From positions 35,517,425 to 35,581,424 of the forward strand of contig CAIIXF020000010.1 in assembly GCA_903813345.2 (NCBI GenBank): DNA of 64,000 nt. The letters are read 5' to 3'. The notes beneath the pieces were generated by a model. It was given only the letters and a program-made list of their open reading frames with translations. It was not told where the DNA came from and ran no database searches. Positions within the stretch are counted from its first letter, which is position 1. Each line of letters begins with the position of its first letter. The DNA is from Owenia fusiformis. Lineage: Eukaryota; Annelida; Polychaeta; Sabellida; Oweniidae. Both the position numbers and the translations under genes were made by a program. Of this stretch, positions 1-11,463 are shown piece after piece.

Positions 1-53
1 GCCGGAGAGGTGTCAACGGTTATTTTTGAATTTCAATTCCTCATCTTGTTTGA

Positions 54-515
54 CTTTTTGCTCCGGGTAAATTCAGAAGCTATAAACTAGTAAAACATGC
101 ATATAAAAGAGAAAGTTATCTTAATTTACAGAACTCCACATATAGACAATCTATTTCTAAGGTACGGTTATCGATGCATAACTTCCTAATTGAACGAGGT
201 CGATACTTCAAAGTAGAAAAATCGAAACGATTTTGTTTCTTTTGTAATTCAAAAAATACAATAGGTGATGAAGAACACGTTCTTTTTTGTTGTTCTCAAT
301 CAGAACTAAAACTAGCTCGATCTCAATATCTCAGTAAAATAAAAAGTATAAACAATAGTTTTTCTCATTTTAATACAAGTAGTCTATTTTTATACTCCCT
401 GTTAGCGCACGATGATGCAATTAATGAAATAATTGGTGATTATTTTACGAGAGTTCACAATATTACCAAAGAGTTGTTAAACAAAACTGATGTGAAATCA
501 TTTTATGCTGTTTAG
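54..515 (+). pseudogene. LINE (non-LTR retrotransposon) ORF2 C-terminal fragment
   Basis: The frame is open from 54 to the stop at 513-515. It begins near RSYKLVKHAY, continues through YRQSISKVRLSMHNFLIERG and a C-x2-C...GDEEHVLFCC block. In animal LINEs the region after the reverse transcriptase ends in just this way: a K/R-rich helix, an 'I-E-x-G-R-Y' box, then a CCHC-like C-x2-C...H...C finger. The RT and endonuclease are absent, and an in-frame stop (51-53) closes the frame upstream, so this is a 5'-truncated dead copy. A polyadenylation-like AATAAA lies near 641. Family (RTE, CR1 or L2 type) cannot be told. A zinc-finger host exon is less likely. Confidence 0.6.
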
Positions 516-851
516 TAAAGTACTTAGTGATTGTTAAAATTAGATTGTAAGAATTGTTTTGCCATGCATGTACATGAATGTTTTATTTGTTATTTGCTTT
601 ATTGGACTGATCTCGATGTACATTACATGTTCAAGAGACCAATAAACTTATTAATAATTATTTCAGGATAAAAATTGAGAACTATGACACCCTAGAGTTT
701 TAGGAAGGTCCCATATTTTTATCGATTTTTAGACTAAGTAAAACTCTTTAAATACGCATATCAGTGCCTCTACCTCTCAGAGGGGTTTGCTATAGTTGTT
801 TGATAGGCATCCTCTTGGTCATTTTCTGGCTGCACATGGATTAAATACATG
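516..851. other. Intergenic, no gene seen
   Basis: AT-rich sequence between the LINE fragment and the first interspersed repeat. It may include the LINE 3' tail up to about 660. I see no coding frame or RNA gene. Confidence 0.5.
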
Positions 852-1511
852 TATATAAGCGCAAATGGCAAAGGGAAGGGTGACTAAAAACTTTAAAGAA
901 ACCCAACTAGAAAAGCAAACTGTAAGTGTAAATCTGTCATAAGAAAAGTAAACCATGATCTAACGTAAAAAGAAACAATGTCTAACATACCCCTCCCCCT
1001 CCAATATCCCAGATGCGAGTAGAAATAATCTTGATTTACGTCATTAAAAATTCACAATTCAGTCAAACTGATGTCATATTTGGAATCTACATGTAAAATT
1101 ACATTTAGAAATGTGGTTTTGAAAAGAGTTTTGAAAATGTGACTTCTAGGTCGGGGAGATTCCCTATAGAGCCCATGTCGTAAAACCACAAAAAGTGAAA
1201 TATCTTTTCTTGTGTTGAGCAGATAATATTTTCTTTTACTGGACATATTTTAATTTGTATAACTATCAGATACATCAAGGTAATATGAAAAGTGAACCAT
1301 TAAAACTCATGCATATTCAAGTTTAAGGGAATTTTGTAATACCCTGCCATGTTAATCCCCCCGAATCAGCCACCTGGTGGCGAAACTGGTAACTACCTAC
1401 TCGCATCTGAGTAATTGAGAACCAATATCACAATCCAGGACCAGAACACCAAGTGACATTTCATTCATACTGAAGTCATTACAATACATGTTGAAGAAAA
1501 ATTGAAAAAAA
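852..1511 (+). repeat. Interspersed repeat, copy 1, interrupted by a MITE
   Basis: Positions 852-1009 plus 1410-1511 match 18489-18737 nearly base for base. Shared landmarks are GGCAAAGGGAAGGGTGAC-like, CTGTAAGTGTAAATCTG and CATGTTGAAGAAAAATTG. The 400 bp at 1010-1409 are absent from the second copy, which gives the pre-insertion state. Copy 2 ends 33 bp before P450 exon 2, so this could be an old intron duplicate or an ordinary dispersed element. Confidence 0.75.
1010..1409. mobile_element. MITE with CAGATGCGAGTAG termini
   Basis: The segment begins CAGATGCGAGTAG (1010-1022) and ends with its exact reverse complement (1397-1409). It has no transposase. The matching repeat at 18489-18737 lacks this 400 bp, which marks it as an insertion. 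Target duplication is unclear (AAT before and ATT after at a few bases' distance). Confidence 0.65.
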
Positions 1512-1520
1512 TATTTACAG

Positions 1521-1603
1521 TATATAAAAGTATAAGTATAAGAGTATATAAAAGTATAAGTATAAGAGTATATAAAAGTATAAGTATAAGAGTATATAAA
1601 AGT
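1521..1603 (+). repeat. 24 bp minisatellite
   Basis: About 3.5 near-perfect copies of the unit TATATAAAAGTATAAGTATA + AGAG, starting at 1521, 1545, 1569 and 1593. Confidence 0.9.
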
Positions 1604-2003
1604 AGCTAGAGATAATATAAATAGCTGACCTGATTAATACTGAAATACTCTTTAAGTTTGCTTATTTAATAAGAACAAAAAATGTGTATCAAAACCAATA
1701 AAATGTATTAACATACAAAATTCGCTTTTTGAGAAAATATTCTTGTTTACAGTTTCTTCAAATACGACAATTCTAGTGTTACTCGTTAAAAATGACAATG
1801 AGATCGTGAAACCCACACGCAGATTCAAATGTATTTTTCCAAATTTCTTTACACATATAATAAGGTTAATCGTCTTTAAAATTAAAAGTATTTAATCGAT
1901 TAAATTTACAAAATGTGAAAGAGAAAAGTCATTATTAAGAAAATGGTACGTCTTACTCCTTTGAGCGACTGGTCGATTATATCTTCTTCGAACGTGATTT
2001 TAT

Positions 2004-3083
2004 AGTAGAGAGATTTTGCAACTCACTTAAACACCCTATGCAGACAGAGCCTGTGGGAAATATTGGGTGCGACGCAAATGAGCGGAGGGTGCGAAGCTAA
2101 CGGTCATTTTTGAATTTAAAATTAGGATATTTCTGAAACTAAGCCGTTTTGGGACTTCAAATATACCAAGATATGTGTATTTGACACCAAATATCAATAA
2201 AATTGTGAAAATAGTAGTGCAATTCATTTTATAGGGACGCAGTATGCCTTAAACATTTCCCAAACCTATATATTTTGAGACTATCCTTTTAATACTGCGT
2301 CCCCAGCATTCATAAAAAATGGTGTTCAAGATACACTACCCATGCAAATTATTTTTGCATCTTGGAAGCCAGGCAGTATCTGGGTATTGGGTGCGGAGGA
2401 GCTCCATAAACGTACCTCCGCAACCAATATTTAGAGGGGGCTCATATCTGAAGAACATTTCCGAATTTTTATAAAATCACACAGATACTGCCTGGCTTCC
2501 AAGATGCAAAAATAATTTGTATAGATAGTGTACCTTGAACACCATTTTTATGAATGCTGGGGACTCAGTATTAAAAGGATAATTTCAAAATATATAGGTC
2601 TGGGAAAGGTTTAAGGCACACTGCGTCGCTATAGATTGAATTGCGCTACTATTTTCACAATTGTATTGATATTTGGTGTCAAATACACATATCTTGGTAT
2701 ATTTGAAGTCCCAAAACGGCTTAATTTCAGAAATATCCCAAATTTATATTCAAAAATGACCGTTAGCTCCGCACCCTCCCCTCATTTGCTCCGCACCCAA
2801 TATTTCCCACAGGCTCTGTCTGCATAGGGTGTTAAAGCATGTTTATTATTCTCGTATAACGTAAACTTATGAAGCGTTTGATAACGTCATCATTTATTAC
2901 GCAGCTCTTTTCGTCAATAAGAGTGACATGCTTACGTATAGGCGACGATTTATAGGAATATCTCACTGATGGACGTATAGAGGTGTGCAATAAATAATGG
3001 CGTAATCAAACGCTTTATAAGTTAATATACATTTTACAGAAATAATAGACATGCTGTAAGTGAGTTGCGATATCTCTCTAGTA
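2004..3083. mobile_element. Older fold-back element carrying a nested insertion
   Basis: 2004-2030 (TAGTAGAGAG..GCAACTCACTTA) is mirrored at 3057-3083. Inside this, 2832-2915 is mirrored by 2990-3056 (landmarks AAGCATGT, TTATTATT, AAGCGTTTGAT, ATTTATT). Removing 2031-2835 joins the two left parts into one inverted repeat of about 275 bp, so the element existed before the inner one landed in it. Confidence 0.7.
2031..2831. mobile_element. Long-TIR fold-back transposon, TTAA target duplication
   Basis: The arms (about 2031-2395 and 2466-2831) are inverted copies of about 365 bp around a spacer of about 70 bp. Ends are CACCCTATGCAGACAGAGCC and its complement. TTAA lies at 2027-2030 and 2832-2835. 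TTAA duplication is typical of piggyBac and Kolobok elements. There is no transposase, so this is a non-autonomous element; open frames in the arms (for example 2036-2227 and 2636-2827) are mirror images of each other. Confidence 0.85.
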
Positions 3084-4700
3084 TTAGTTGATTTAAACTT
3101 TGAGAATCCATTTGCACCAACTTGAAAATGAGAACAATCGTGAAAAATAAGCAAATTTTGTCTTTAGGTCAGAGAAAAATCCTAGCGAGAACACTATTCG
3201 ATTAACTATCTCCTACCATTGAATACCAATTGTGTACCATTAATAATCTACTTGGTTTTACTCAAAAGACATTGGCATTCTTAATCCTTCTCATTCTGCC
3301 ATTTTAGTTACAGGAATCTTGTAAATAAGTTTAATTCTATACTGCTAATGAGCCATTTGTTTTTAATTTAAAATCCCTAACCAGGCATTTACCTTCTGAA
3401 ATTCAATCCTTGTATAGATGATTTAGTTGTTACGTCCACAACAGATCCACCCCAATCAATGGCCGCACTTTTTCCAGATAAAAACCTGTAAATAGGTTAG
3501 CATATCGAATATGACCTTGAATGCCCCAAAGCGTAAACCCTTGCCAAATATTTTTTCTCGTTATATGGGGTTAATAAACGTTGAAAAATTATCAGAAACC
3601 ATAGTGTGAGCCTTTGGACATTTTTCAAATGTCCGTTGAACATGAAGTTGACGCGAATCACCGTTTACAGGTTTAAACTATTGGAAATTTGACAAGAATT
3701 TTCAATCGATAGAACTCATATGTCAATTAAAATTTCAAAAATAACATGATATATGTGGTTAATTTTATATAATTATGGAGGGACTAGATATATCTAACAT
3801 AGATTTTTTGCGTCTCGTTTTTTAAATATCACTACGCCATCACAGGGACTATATTCTTGTGATTTTTTCTTAGCATTGTACATTTAGAAAGTACTTTCCC
3901 TGATCAGCTTTAAATACTTACCTCAAATGGCCACTGGTCATACACTTAAACTTACTATACACACACTTGGATTTTGGATGGCTTAGTTTTAAAAGTATTA
4001 AAAAAATCCTACCCGGATGTACTATTTGCCGTAGTGACACCCTATTGTATTTTCTACAGATTCCAATTCATAACACAGCGGTGTATTCATTAAGAGAATA
4101 TGACGTGTTTTCATTTATTCTTCAGACATCATATCTTCCGATAAAAGTCCTGCATCGTTTTAATTTTCATTCCAAAGCAATCGGAATGGCTCTTTGATAT
4201 GACTTGAAGGTTCAATCGAGAATTATGTAAATATGATCGATGTCTTTCTGGTCATGCATTTGACGGCTTTGTTCTGGTATGAAAGTCTTTGTATCGTTAA
4301 GAATACCACAGGAAAGGTATAAAAGAACGGCAATTCTTTTTTTGTGATTTTAACTGCTAATTACATAATACAGGCATATTGGTATTTCGTCGGAACTTAG
4401 ACATCTATATAGGTTGAGAATGCATGTAACTTCAAATTATTCAAATTAGAAAGTATATGAGGATAAAACATAAGTTTATGAGTAGAAATTTATAGAGATT
4501 AAGAGTTGAAAGGGTATCAGAAAGGGAAAGATTTACAGTTGCTACGGAAACCAGAGACGCACTTGGATTATCGCTGATTTAAAAACAACACTTTTTTCAT
4601 TTTGAAGGAAAATGTTTTTGGTAAGTTAATTTTTATATTTTCTGTACGTACTCTAGAACATTGTGTTTTTTCAAAACTAGAGCTGATTATACAAACACTC
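3084..4700. other. Intergenic, nothing recognised
   Basis: AT-rich, with no coding frame showing family motifs or splice support and no tandem repeat. The open frame at 3967-4197 has no recognisable domain. Confidence 0.5.
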
Positions 4701-4703
4701 TTA

Positions 4704-5105
4704 ACCCCCTATCACACCAAACTAGTTCTCATCACTGTGTTCTCGAATGTGATTTAGAATATTAAAGCACTTCAAAATCCATACCGATACCGTTCTAGCT
4801 GTCATTAAATCGTTTGACAATATTCTTCAAACGAGATGACCTACTAGATTGTGCAGTGGACGTAATTGCCAAACTTTGACCCTACTGGGAACGCGTTAAC
4901 GACGTTGTGAAATCCGAAATCAACTGCAGTACGTATGCACACCGACATGCTGAACTGTGATTAAGACGTATTGGAGACTGTTTATGAACGAAATAGCTAA
5001 TTATTTTCGATATATATCCGACCACAGCCAGATTTGGCCCGTTTTACGACCTTTTTGTAAGACTGGAAAGAATGATTGAGAACTAGTTTGGTGTGATAAG
5101 GGGGT
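4704..5105. mobile_element. Short TIR DNA transposon (TTAA/TAA-flanked MITE)
   Basis: CCCCCTATCACACCAAACTA at the left is mirrored by TAGTTTGGTGTGATAAGGGG at the right, with about 30 bp of TIR in total continuing into GTTCTCA. TAA flanks both ends (left as part of TTAA). That fits a 3 bp TWA duplication (PIF/Harbinger) or a decayed TTAA. The interior is non-coding. Confidence 0.7.
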
Positions 5106-5765
5106 AAAGTAAAATGCTGATTTTCTGAATCCAGATTGCTTTTTGTATGCTCGCCCAGCTGATACGCCTCGGCAAGTGTGGGGGAACAGAAGATCCACCC
5201 CCTTTCCTATGGCATGCACGAGACAGTCTACGGGGTGTACAGTAAGTTAATAATGAGTCTAGAAGAAATGCTTTAAAACAATGACTACCTTTGTTAGTTT
5301 AGCCATAATCCCGATGCGGACCTGGTCAAGCTGTGGCCTACTTGAATTCACCAGGATGAATTCTAAGATTAATCCAACAATGCATCATCACCAATGACGA
5401 AATTTATCCGGATTAAATCTTAGAGAATGCGCATTCTCGACCCCAGAGATCAACACTTGGCAAACGAAATTGGCAAATAAATGTCAATCTCGCACATTCT
5501 GTATTTATAGTACTAATTAAAAATTCAAAAGGCCTTAGTTTAGCGTTAATGTCCTGTTCAAAAACCTCTATTCTTATTAATGAAAATGGATTCTAGCAAT
5601 ACTATCCGACACCAATGTACTTGTTGAGATTCGACCAATATGAGTTCTCCTGAGAAAACAAGGATTTCAGCAAGGCTGCATTGACCTTTAGATTTAGGAA
5701 GCTCAAGTAGTATGTTTAAACTTTTTAACATGTCGCAATAGGTGAAACTATTGACAACAAATGAT
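5106..5765. other. Intergenic, nothing recognised
   Basis: AT-rich spacer between the TIR element and the satellite array; no gene, RNA or repeat structure seen. Confidence 0.5.
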
Positions 5766-6660
5766 ATTTAAAATCAATAATTTTTATAACAAGCGCACAT
5801 TCCTTAAATAGCAAAGGGAGAGCTACTTTAAAAATTAAAAATTAAATATTTCTTACAACTTTTGGGCATCATCACCATTGTTCAAGAAACACTAAAATAT
5901 GTCTACTGGACAATCAAATTACATATTACGAAATGATATTACGAAATGATATTTAAAATAAATACTTTTTATAACAACCGTACATTCCTTAAATAACAAA
6001 GGGAGAGCTACTTTAAAAATTAAAAATTAAATATTTCTTACAACTTTTGGGCATCATTACCATTGTTCAGGAAACACTAAAATATGTCTACTGGACAATC
6101 AAATTACATATTACGAAATGATATTACGAAATGATATTTAAAATAAATACTTTTTATAACAACCGTACATTCCTTAAATAACAAAGGGAGAGCTACTTTA
6201 AAAATTAAAAATTAAATATTTCTTACAACTTTTGGGCATCATCACCATTGTTCAGGAAACACTAAAATATGTCTACTGGACAATCAAATTACATATTACG
6301 AAATGATATTACGAAATGATATTTAAAATAAATACTTTTTATAACAACCGTACATTCCTTAAATAACAAAGGGAGAGCTACTTTAAAAATTAAAAATTAA
6401 ATATTTCTTACAACTTTTGGGCATCATCACCATTGTTCAGGAAACACTAAAATATGTCTAGTGGACAATCAAATTACATATTACGAAATGGTATTTAAAA
6501 TAAATAATTTTTATAACAACCGTACATTCCTTAAATTACAAAGGGAGCCCTACTTTAAAAATAAAAAATAAAATATTTCTTACAACTTTTGGGCATCATC
6601 ACCATTGTTCAAGAAACACCAGAAGATGTCTTCTAAACAATCAAATTACATTTTACGAAT
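5766..6660 (+). repeat. 185 bp satellite array, five units
   Basis: Units begin at 5766, 5951, 6136, 6321 and 6493, so the spacing is 185, 185, 185 and 172 bp. The short unit lacks one copy of a 13 bp sub-repeat (ATGATATTACGAA). Units 2-4 are almost identical, while the outer two diverge, as expected for homogenisation from the middle of an array. Nothing in it is coding. Confidence 0.95.
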
Positions 6661-6702
6661 TTTTCGCAAGGTAGGAGCTTAGTATGTCATTGTATCATGG
6701 TA

Positions 6703-6969
6703 GTCTTGTTTAATCTAGTAGAAGTCTGTTAAAATATCAAAATAGTTTTGTTTAATCTAGTAGAAGTCTGTTAAAATATCAAAATAGTTTTGTTTAATCT
6801 AGTAGAAGTCTGTTATAATATCAAAATAGTTTTGTTCGATCTAGTAGAAGTCTGTTATAATATCAAAATAGTTTTGTTCGATCTAGTAGAAGTCACAACA
6901 GTCTAGCTTGATCTAGAAGAAGTCTGTTATAATATCAAAATAGCATTAATCTAGTAAAAGTCTGTCATA
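6703..6969 (+). repeat. 42 bp minisatellite
   Basis: Six to seven copies of a 42 bp unit containing ATCTAGTAGAAGTCTGTTA and AATATCAAAATA; the fifth copy is shortened. It lies directly upstream of the spaetzle-like exons. Confidence 0.9.
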
Positions 6970-7097
6970 ATGCGCAAGATCTTATATCTGTTTGAGATGC
7001 TTCCGCTACAATCTGTTTTGATCTAGCCCTAATGGCAGTTTACAGTAGTCTGGTATAATCATATTATGTCTCTCTAGCGGGCTCTCTAGACATATGC

Positions 7098-7954
7098 TTG
7101 TATAATCTACGAGATAATATAGGATTCGAATTGATGAGATTTCATATAGGTGATATTTTAAATATGTATTTACACTCCAGGGGAAGTGAGATGAGTGAGT
7201 TATTACAGAGTTTAAAAACTGACGGCGAAGAGTCTTGCGCTAGTGAGATGTCGCCTTATATTCCAAATGTGAAGGTCGCTGAACACTGCACTGCCCTCTT
7301 CACAGTCCAACAGATCAAATGCAAGTAAGTTATGTTATTTCATAATGGAAGAGACCTTAAACTTGAGCGTAACTTAATTTTCTATATTCAAGAGACACTG
7401 AAACATCTTATATTATATGTCTCTGATGGGATATACTCACCTAGGAGTCAGACTCTAGACTACTCACAATGATTTATAGTATTTCAATTCCTGTAAAATC
7501 ATTCTGATACCAGGGATTCCATGGCTCTTTCAGTTTCGTCAGTTTCGCATTTTACTAACTCAAAATGAGAAAGAAATCGATGTTCATTTTGATGATATAA
7601 ATAAACAGATTTAATAGCAACCATGCAAAAATAAGGGTCATTTAAATAAATATCCTTATCGGTAAACTTCAGCTACCTATTCATACAAAACCGATTTTAA
7701 CAATTTAACACCTACACTCTTGTACTTGTATATATTTTAGGGCACCGATGTCAATGTGTAAAGGTTGCAACAAGAACACACATTCTTACTGTGTACAACA
7801 GTATGTTAAAAACTGGCTGCCGGTCTTCTGCAACGGTGGTATAAGCTGGAATTACCATGAGGTGCCGTCAGGATGCGCATGCTTTAAACTTCCAGGGAAG
7901 AAAGCATCGGGCAAAGGAAGTAAAGGTGGCGCGAGTGCATCTAAAGACGTCTGA
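7098..7954 (+). CDS. Spaetzle/neurotrophin-like cystine-knot protein (two 3' exons)
   Basis: Two exons join in frame: one ending at 7324 (donor GTAAGT, phase 2) and one at 7741-7954 (acceptor TATATTTTAG, stop at 7952-7954). The join completes AAG (Lys) and gives ...QQIKCKAPMSMCKGCNKN. The C-terminal half has the pattern C-x6-C-x2-C-x7-C, then SYCVQQYVKNWLP, and ends VPSGCACF. This resembles the spaetzle/neurotrophin cystine knot, whose last strand reads F/V-PS-x-C-x-C. A basic, Gly/Ser-rich tail follows. Such proteins are secreted ligands of Toll or Trk-type receptors. The signal peptide and 5' exons are not found: the first exon is open upstream of 7098 without an ATG, and acceptors at 7076 or 7089 are possible. 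IL-17 or coagulogen-like folds are alternatives. Confidence 0.65.
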
Positions 7955-9433
7955 TGTTCATAATTACGCATGCGCATAGCGACTGTATAGCCATATAAAT
8001 GGTTAAAGATAAACGATTCTAGTTAATTATCAATTTGTCAGTGACCATAGATTAGTTTTGCAGGTCATTTGTACAGAGACCTGTTCCTGTCTCAAATTAG
8101 TTTTAATGTAAATATAATGTTGTGTCGTTCTGGTGCCAATACAATTTGATATCTTGAAATATTAATTCACATGCTCAGAGCAGTATACTCGTGAAGATGG
8201 TGATCAGTGTTCGGGACGTGTTTATTCAACTTCCTTGAAGAGTTCTTAAAACTTGCCTCTGCAACCTCTAGCTGCCCACATGGTCCCTGTATCGTAATTG
8301 AAACCCCATTTATCGTCCTTTATGCACTTTGTTCTGAATCATATATATATGGAAAGTCTCCATCAAACAAAGATTTACGATATCGTCTGACATCAAGTTG
8401 ATTAAGAATCATTTAATGCACAATGGCTCGAATTAAAATGCATTTCACAGGCAAAAATCTCTCATTCAACTTTTGTTTCATAGATTCGTTTTCGGTTTGA
8501 AGCTGGGTAATGTCATCCGATTTGGTTGTGTTTGCCTCTTCGAGATCCTTTATCTTGATTTCCTGTCCTTTTATGGTGGTTTCTATTTTTTCTATTTTTT
8601 AAGCAAATCAAAAATTATAAGTAAATTCCGTTTCAAAATGGTCTGATGAAGGAATGCATCCCAAGTCCGTATTTAAAATTATAAAAAGTATGAAGATTTT
8701 ATTTAGGCTATTTAATGTCTATAAAATGAATAATATATAAAGTATATAGTTTATTGACACCTGTAAATAAACAAAAATATATTGATTAAATTTGAATATT
8801 TTTTGTTTATATGTTGGTGGAGTTTCAAAACTGCTGATGGAGCATAACCGTTGCCAGTACTGTATACGTAACTTCTATCAATAATTCAACATCAAATTGT
8901 CCATTTAAGTCAAATATCAATATTGCTCAAATCAATCAATGATACTGTTAGGTAATAATAGTTAGAAAAATGTAGGTTTTGTTTGTGCTGAATCACCACC
9001 ATTCCAACTAAGCATTAAATTAGCAGTGCCGATTTCGCACTAACTGAGGTTTGTACTGATTTGGTACTGATTTATTAGCGCTAATTCCGCAAAAACATTA
9101 TTTGTACAAATTCCGTACTAAATTGGCCCTAAATTAACGCGAAAAAGATTGGCGCTGAATTAGCATGGAGCTATTTTGGCAGTGTAAAAGGTGTGAATAT
9201 CATTGGTGTTATGATTAAACTGATCATTATCAGAATGATTCTTTAACGCAACTGATATAATGTACATATACTTGACATAAACATGTGCAGAAAAATGTTA
9301 AACAACATTTCCTATAGAACCCCTAGATGCAGTTTTTCTCCCAACCAGTTGTTACGGTATGGAATTTAATATGACATGTAAATTCCAGTTTTCTAACAAA
9401 ATGGGCTTAAAATGCATCCATATCGTCAATCAG
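7955..9433. other. Intergenic, nothing firm
   Basis: Probably holds the 3' UTR of the cystine-knot gene at its left end. Around 9000-9180 short AT-rich phrases with embedded CGC (AATTCCGC, TTAGCGCTAATT) recur irregularly. No gene is visible. Confidence 0.4.
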
Positions 9434-11463
9434 TTATATTTTGGTATTGCAAATCGTTGAGTTAACGTCAGTCATGCTTGTACATATCGGTTCGGTAGAC
9501 GCACATCCTGGCGCCGAAATAGTATCGGGGCTGTTTCTCCCCCTGCTCACGAGAGACTTTCTAAAACTTCTGTAGGCGAAGAAATTAAACACGCCTCCCA
9601 TATTTGAAAACGTAGAGACTAATAACGTCAGCCATAGAGGCGGAAGTTCTGTAAAAGCCCAGAATGAATATAACACATTCGCCCACCACTGGCCAACGTA
9701 GGCAATTACGAATATCACCAAAGTTTTAGCGGTTTCGATGCACTGGTTTTTATTTGCAGTTTCGTTATCATTGAAGTCGGCCATCCTTTTTCTAATCCTC
9801 CAAACGGTAAAGACAACCGAAGCATAACATACGAGATTAAAAAGGGACGTAAATATCATGGCAATGGAGATTATCGACATCAGGACCCCATATAGAGGAT
9901 TTCGTCCATCTAGGAAACACCTTAATAAAAATGAAAAAAGTCGAAATTGTTGAATGTATGGTTTCTTGTGAATTATTGTATTGTATTTCATAAAGATGAC
10001 GTTAGCGTTGTGGATGGGTGTGAACCTCTCCCGGCCCATTTCAATAAATGACCCGTTTCAGTTAATAAATGACCCCTTCAATTAATTTAAATGACTCCTC
10101 CCAGTATTCCATATTTTAAATTCGTGAATGTACTTCTTTCCAAAGCAAAGCTGTCTTTTTAAATAACCCCTCCCTTTGACATAAATGACAAATTAGCACA
10201 TCCATTCCCATAAATGACCCCTCCCATTACCATAAATGACCCCTCCCATTACCATAAATGACCCCTCCCATTCCCATAAATGACCCCTTCCATTACCATA
10301 AATCACCCTCCCATTACCATAAATCACCCCTCCCATTACCATAAATCACCCCTCCCATTACCATAAATCACCCCTCCCATTACCATAAATCACACCTAAA
10401 ATTTATATAAATAACTCCTCCCATTGCAATAAACGACTCTTTGATCAATCTAAATGACCCCTTTCATTTATAGAAATGGCCCCTCCCTTTATGACCCCTC
10501 GAATTTATATAAATGATTCTTCCCATTTTCATAAATGACCCTCTACTATTAACATTGCAATAAATGAACCCTTCAATTTATATAAATGACTTATCTCATT
10601 GACATAAATGGTCCCTCCCATTGGCATAAATTAACCCTCCAATGAATATAAAAACTCGTCCCATTTACATAAATGACCCCTCCCATTAACATAAATGACC
10701 CCTCCAATTTACACAAATGACGCCTCCCATTTATATATACGATGATGTATGATCCCTCCCGGCTACATAACCGACACTTCCCACTAATATGAATAACCCC
10801 TCCCATGATTTTCATGGGATGTCAAAGAACCAAAACCTGTTAATAATCGAAATTGATCGCTGTTCCAAAATGTTTTCTGGAGAAAACTCACCATGCTCCA
10901 CTCGGCCCGAACAAATCAAAGCATACCATGACAATTCCAGTCACAGTTGAAAAGCCAATAGACACGACCAACAATCTCCAATCATACCTTCCAAGTGGTA
11001 TCCGCTTATTCTTCACGACCATTACAAACGCACCTATGGCGATGAACATCACGATAATGGCCTGAATGAATATGAACTCATTGAGAAGGAACCCTAGGAT
11101 GATGCATGGTAGGTCGGGAACATGGTCATAAAGGGCAATCATTATGTAGTGGTCAATGCTATGGGCGATACTCCAAAGAAGATCACAAAGGGCGAGGTAC
11201 ATAACCAAGCGTTCTGGTAACTTCCATGTCCAAAATGGCCGATTCTGACGTTTCCCCATTACACCGAGATAAGCAATCAAACCAAAACTGAAGCAAATGC
11301 TGATAAAGAGACTAGAAGCTCCTCCTATGTGTATTATCCAAAACCAAACTCCCGGCTTTCCTAATACTGGTAGAATGCTCCCATCGTCTCGTAGTGTTGT
11401 CATTTTCGCTGAGTTATTGTATGTACTCGCTATTGCTTCGGATGGCGCCAATACTGTAAACAT
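9434..11463 (-). CDS. Seven-transmembrane receptor (cAMP-receptor/GPR157-like GPCR)
   Basis: Two exons: 11463-10892 (ATG at 11461-11463, donor GTGAGT) and 9920-9434 (acceptor TTTTTATTAAG, stop at 9434). The junction completes TGG and reads GPSGAWCFLDGRNP. Spliced length is 1,059 nt, or 352 residues. Exon 1 holds a short N-terminus with an N-glycosylation site (NNS) and TM1-TM4. Exon 2 holds TM5-TM7, ending FNFFAY before RSFRKSL and a Ser/Thr/Cys-rich tail. Family feel: ERLVMYLALCDLLWS in TM2, a GAWC motif in extracellular loop 2 and G-x-FN-x-F-x-Y in TM7 recall cAMP-receptor-like/GPR157 receptors more than class A (no DRY seen). It would act at the plasma membrane; the ligand is unknown. Subfamily is inference. 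Confidence 0.8.
10035..10810 (+). repeat. 23-24 bp minisatellite inside the GPCR intron
   Basis: Repeats of CCCATTACCATAAATGACCC-type units. They are nearly perfect at about 10200-10390 and degenerate on both sides. Nearly the whole 971 bp intron consists of it. One strand is C-rich with regular ACCCCTCCC blocks. Open frames here (for example 10591-10815) are repeat artefacts. Confidence 0.95.

Noticed and set aside
2036-2827. Two similar 63-residue frames (2036-2227 on -, 2636-2827 on +)
   Set aside because: They are the two arms of one inverted repeat read in opposite directions.
5766-6969. Tandem arrays as a CRISPR array
   Set aside because: Units are contiguous 185 and 42 bp repeats without variable spacers, in animal DNA.
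10591-10815. 74-residue repetitive frame on the minus strand
   Set aside because: Translation of the GPCR-intron minisatellite.
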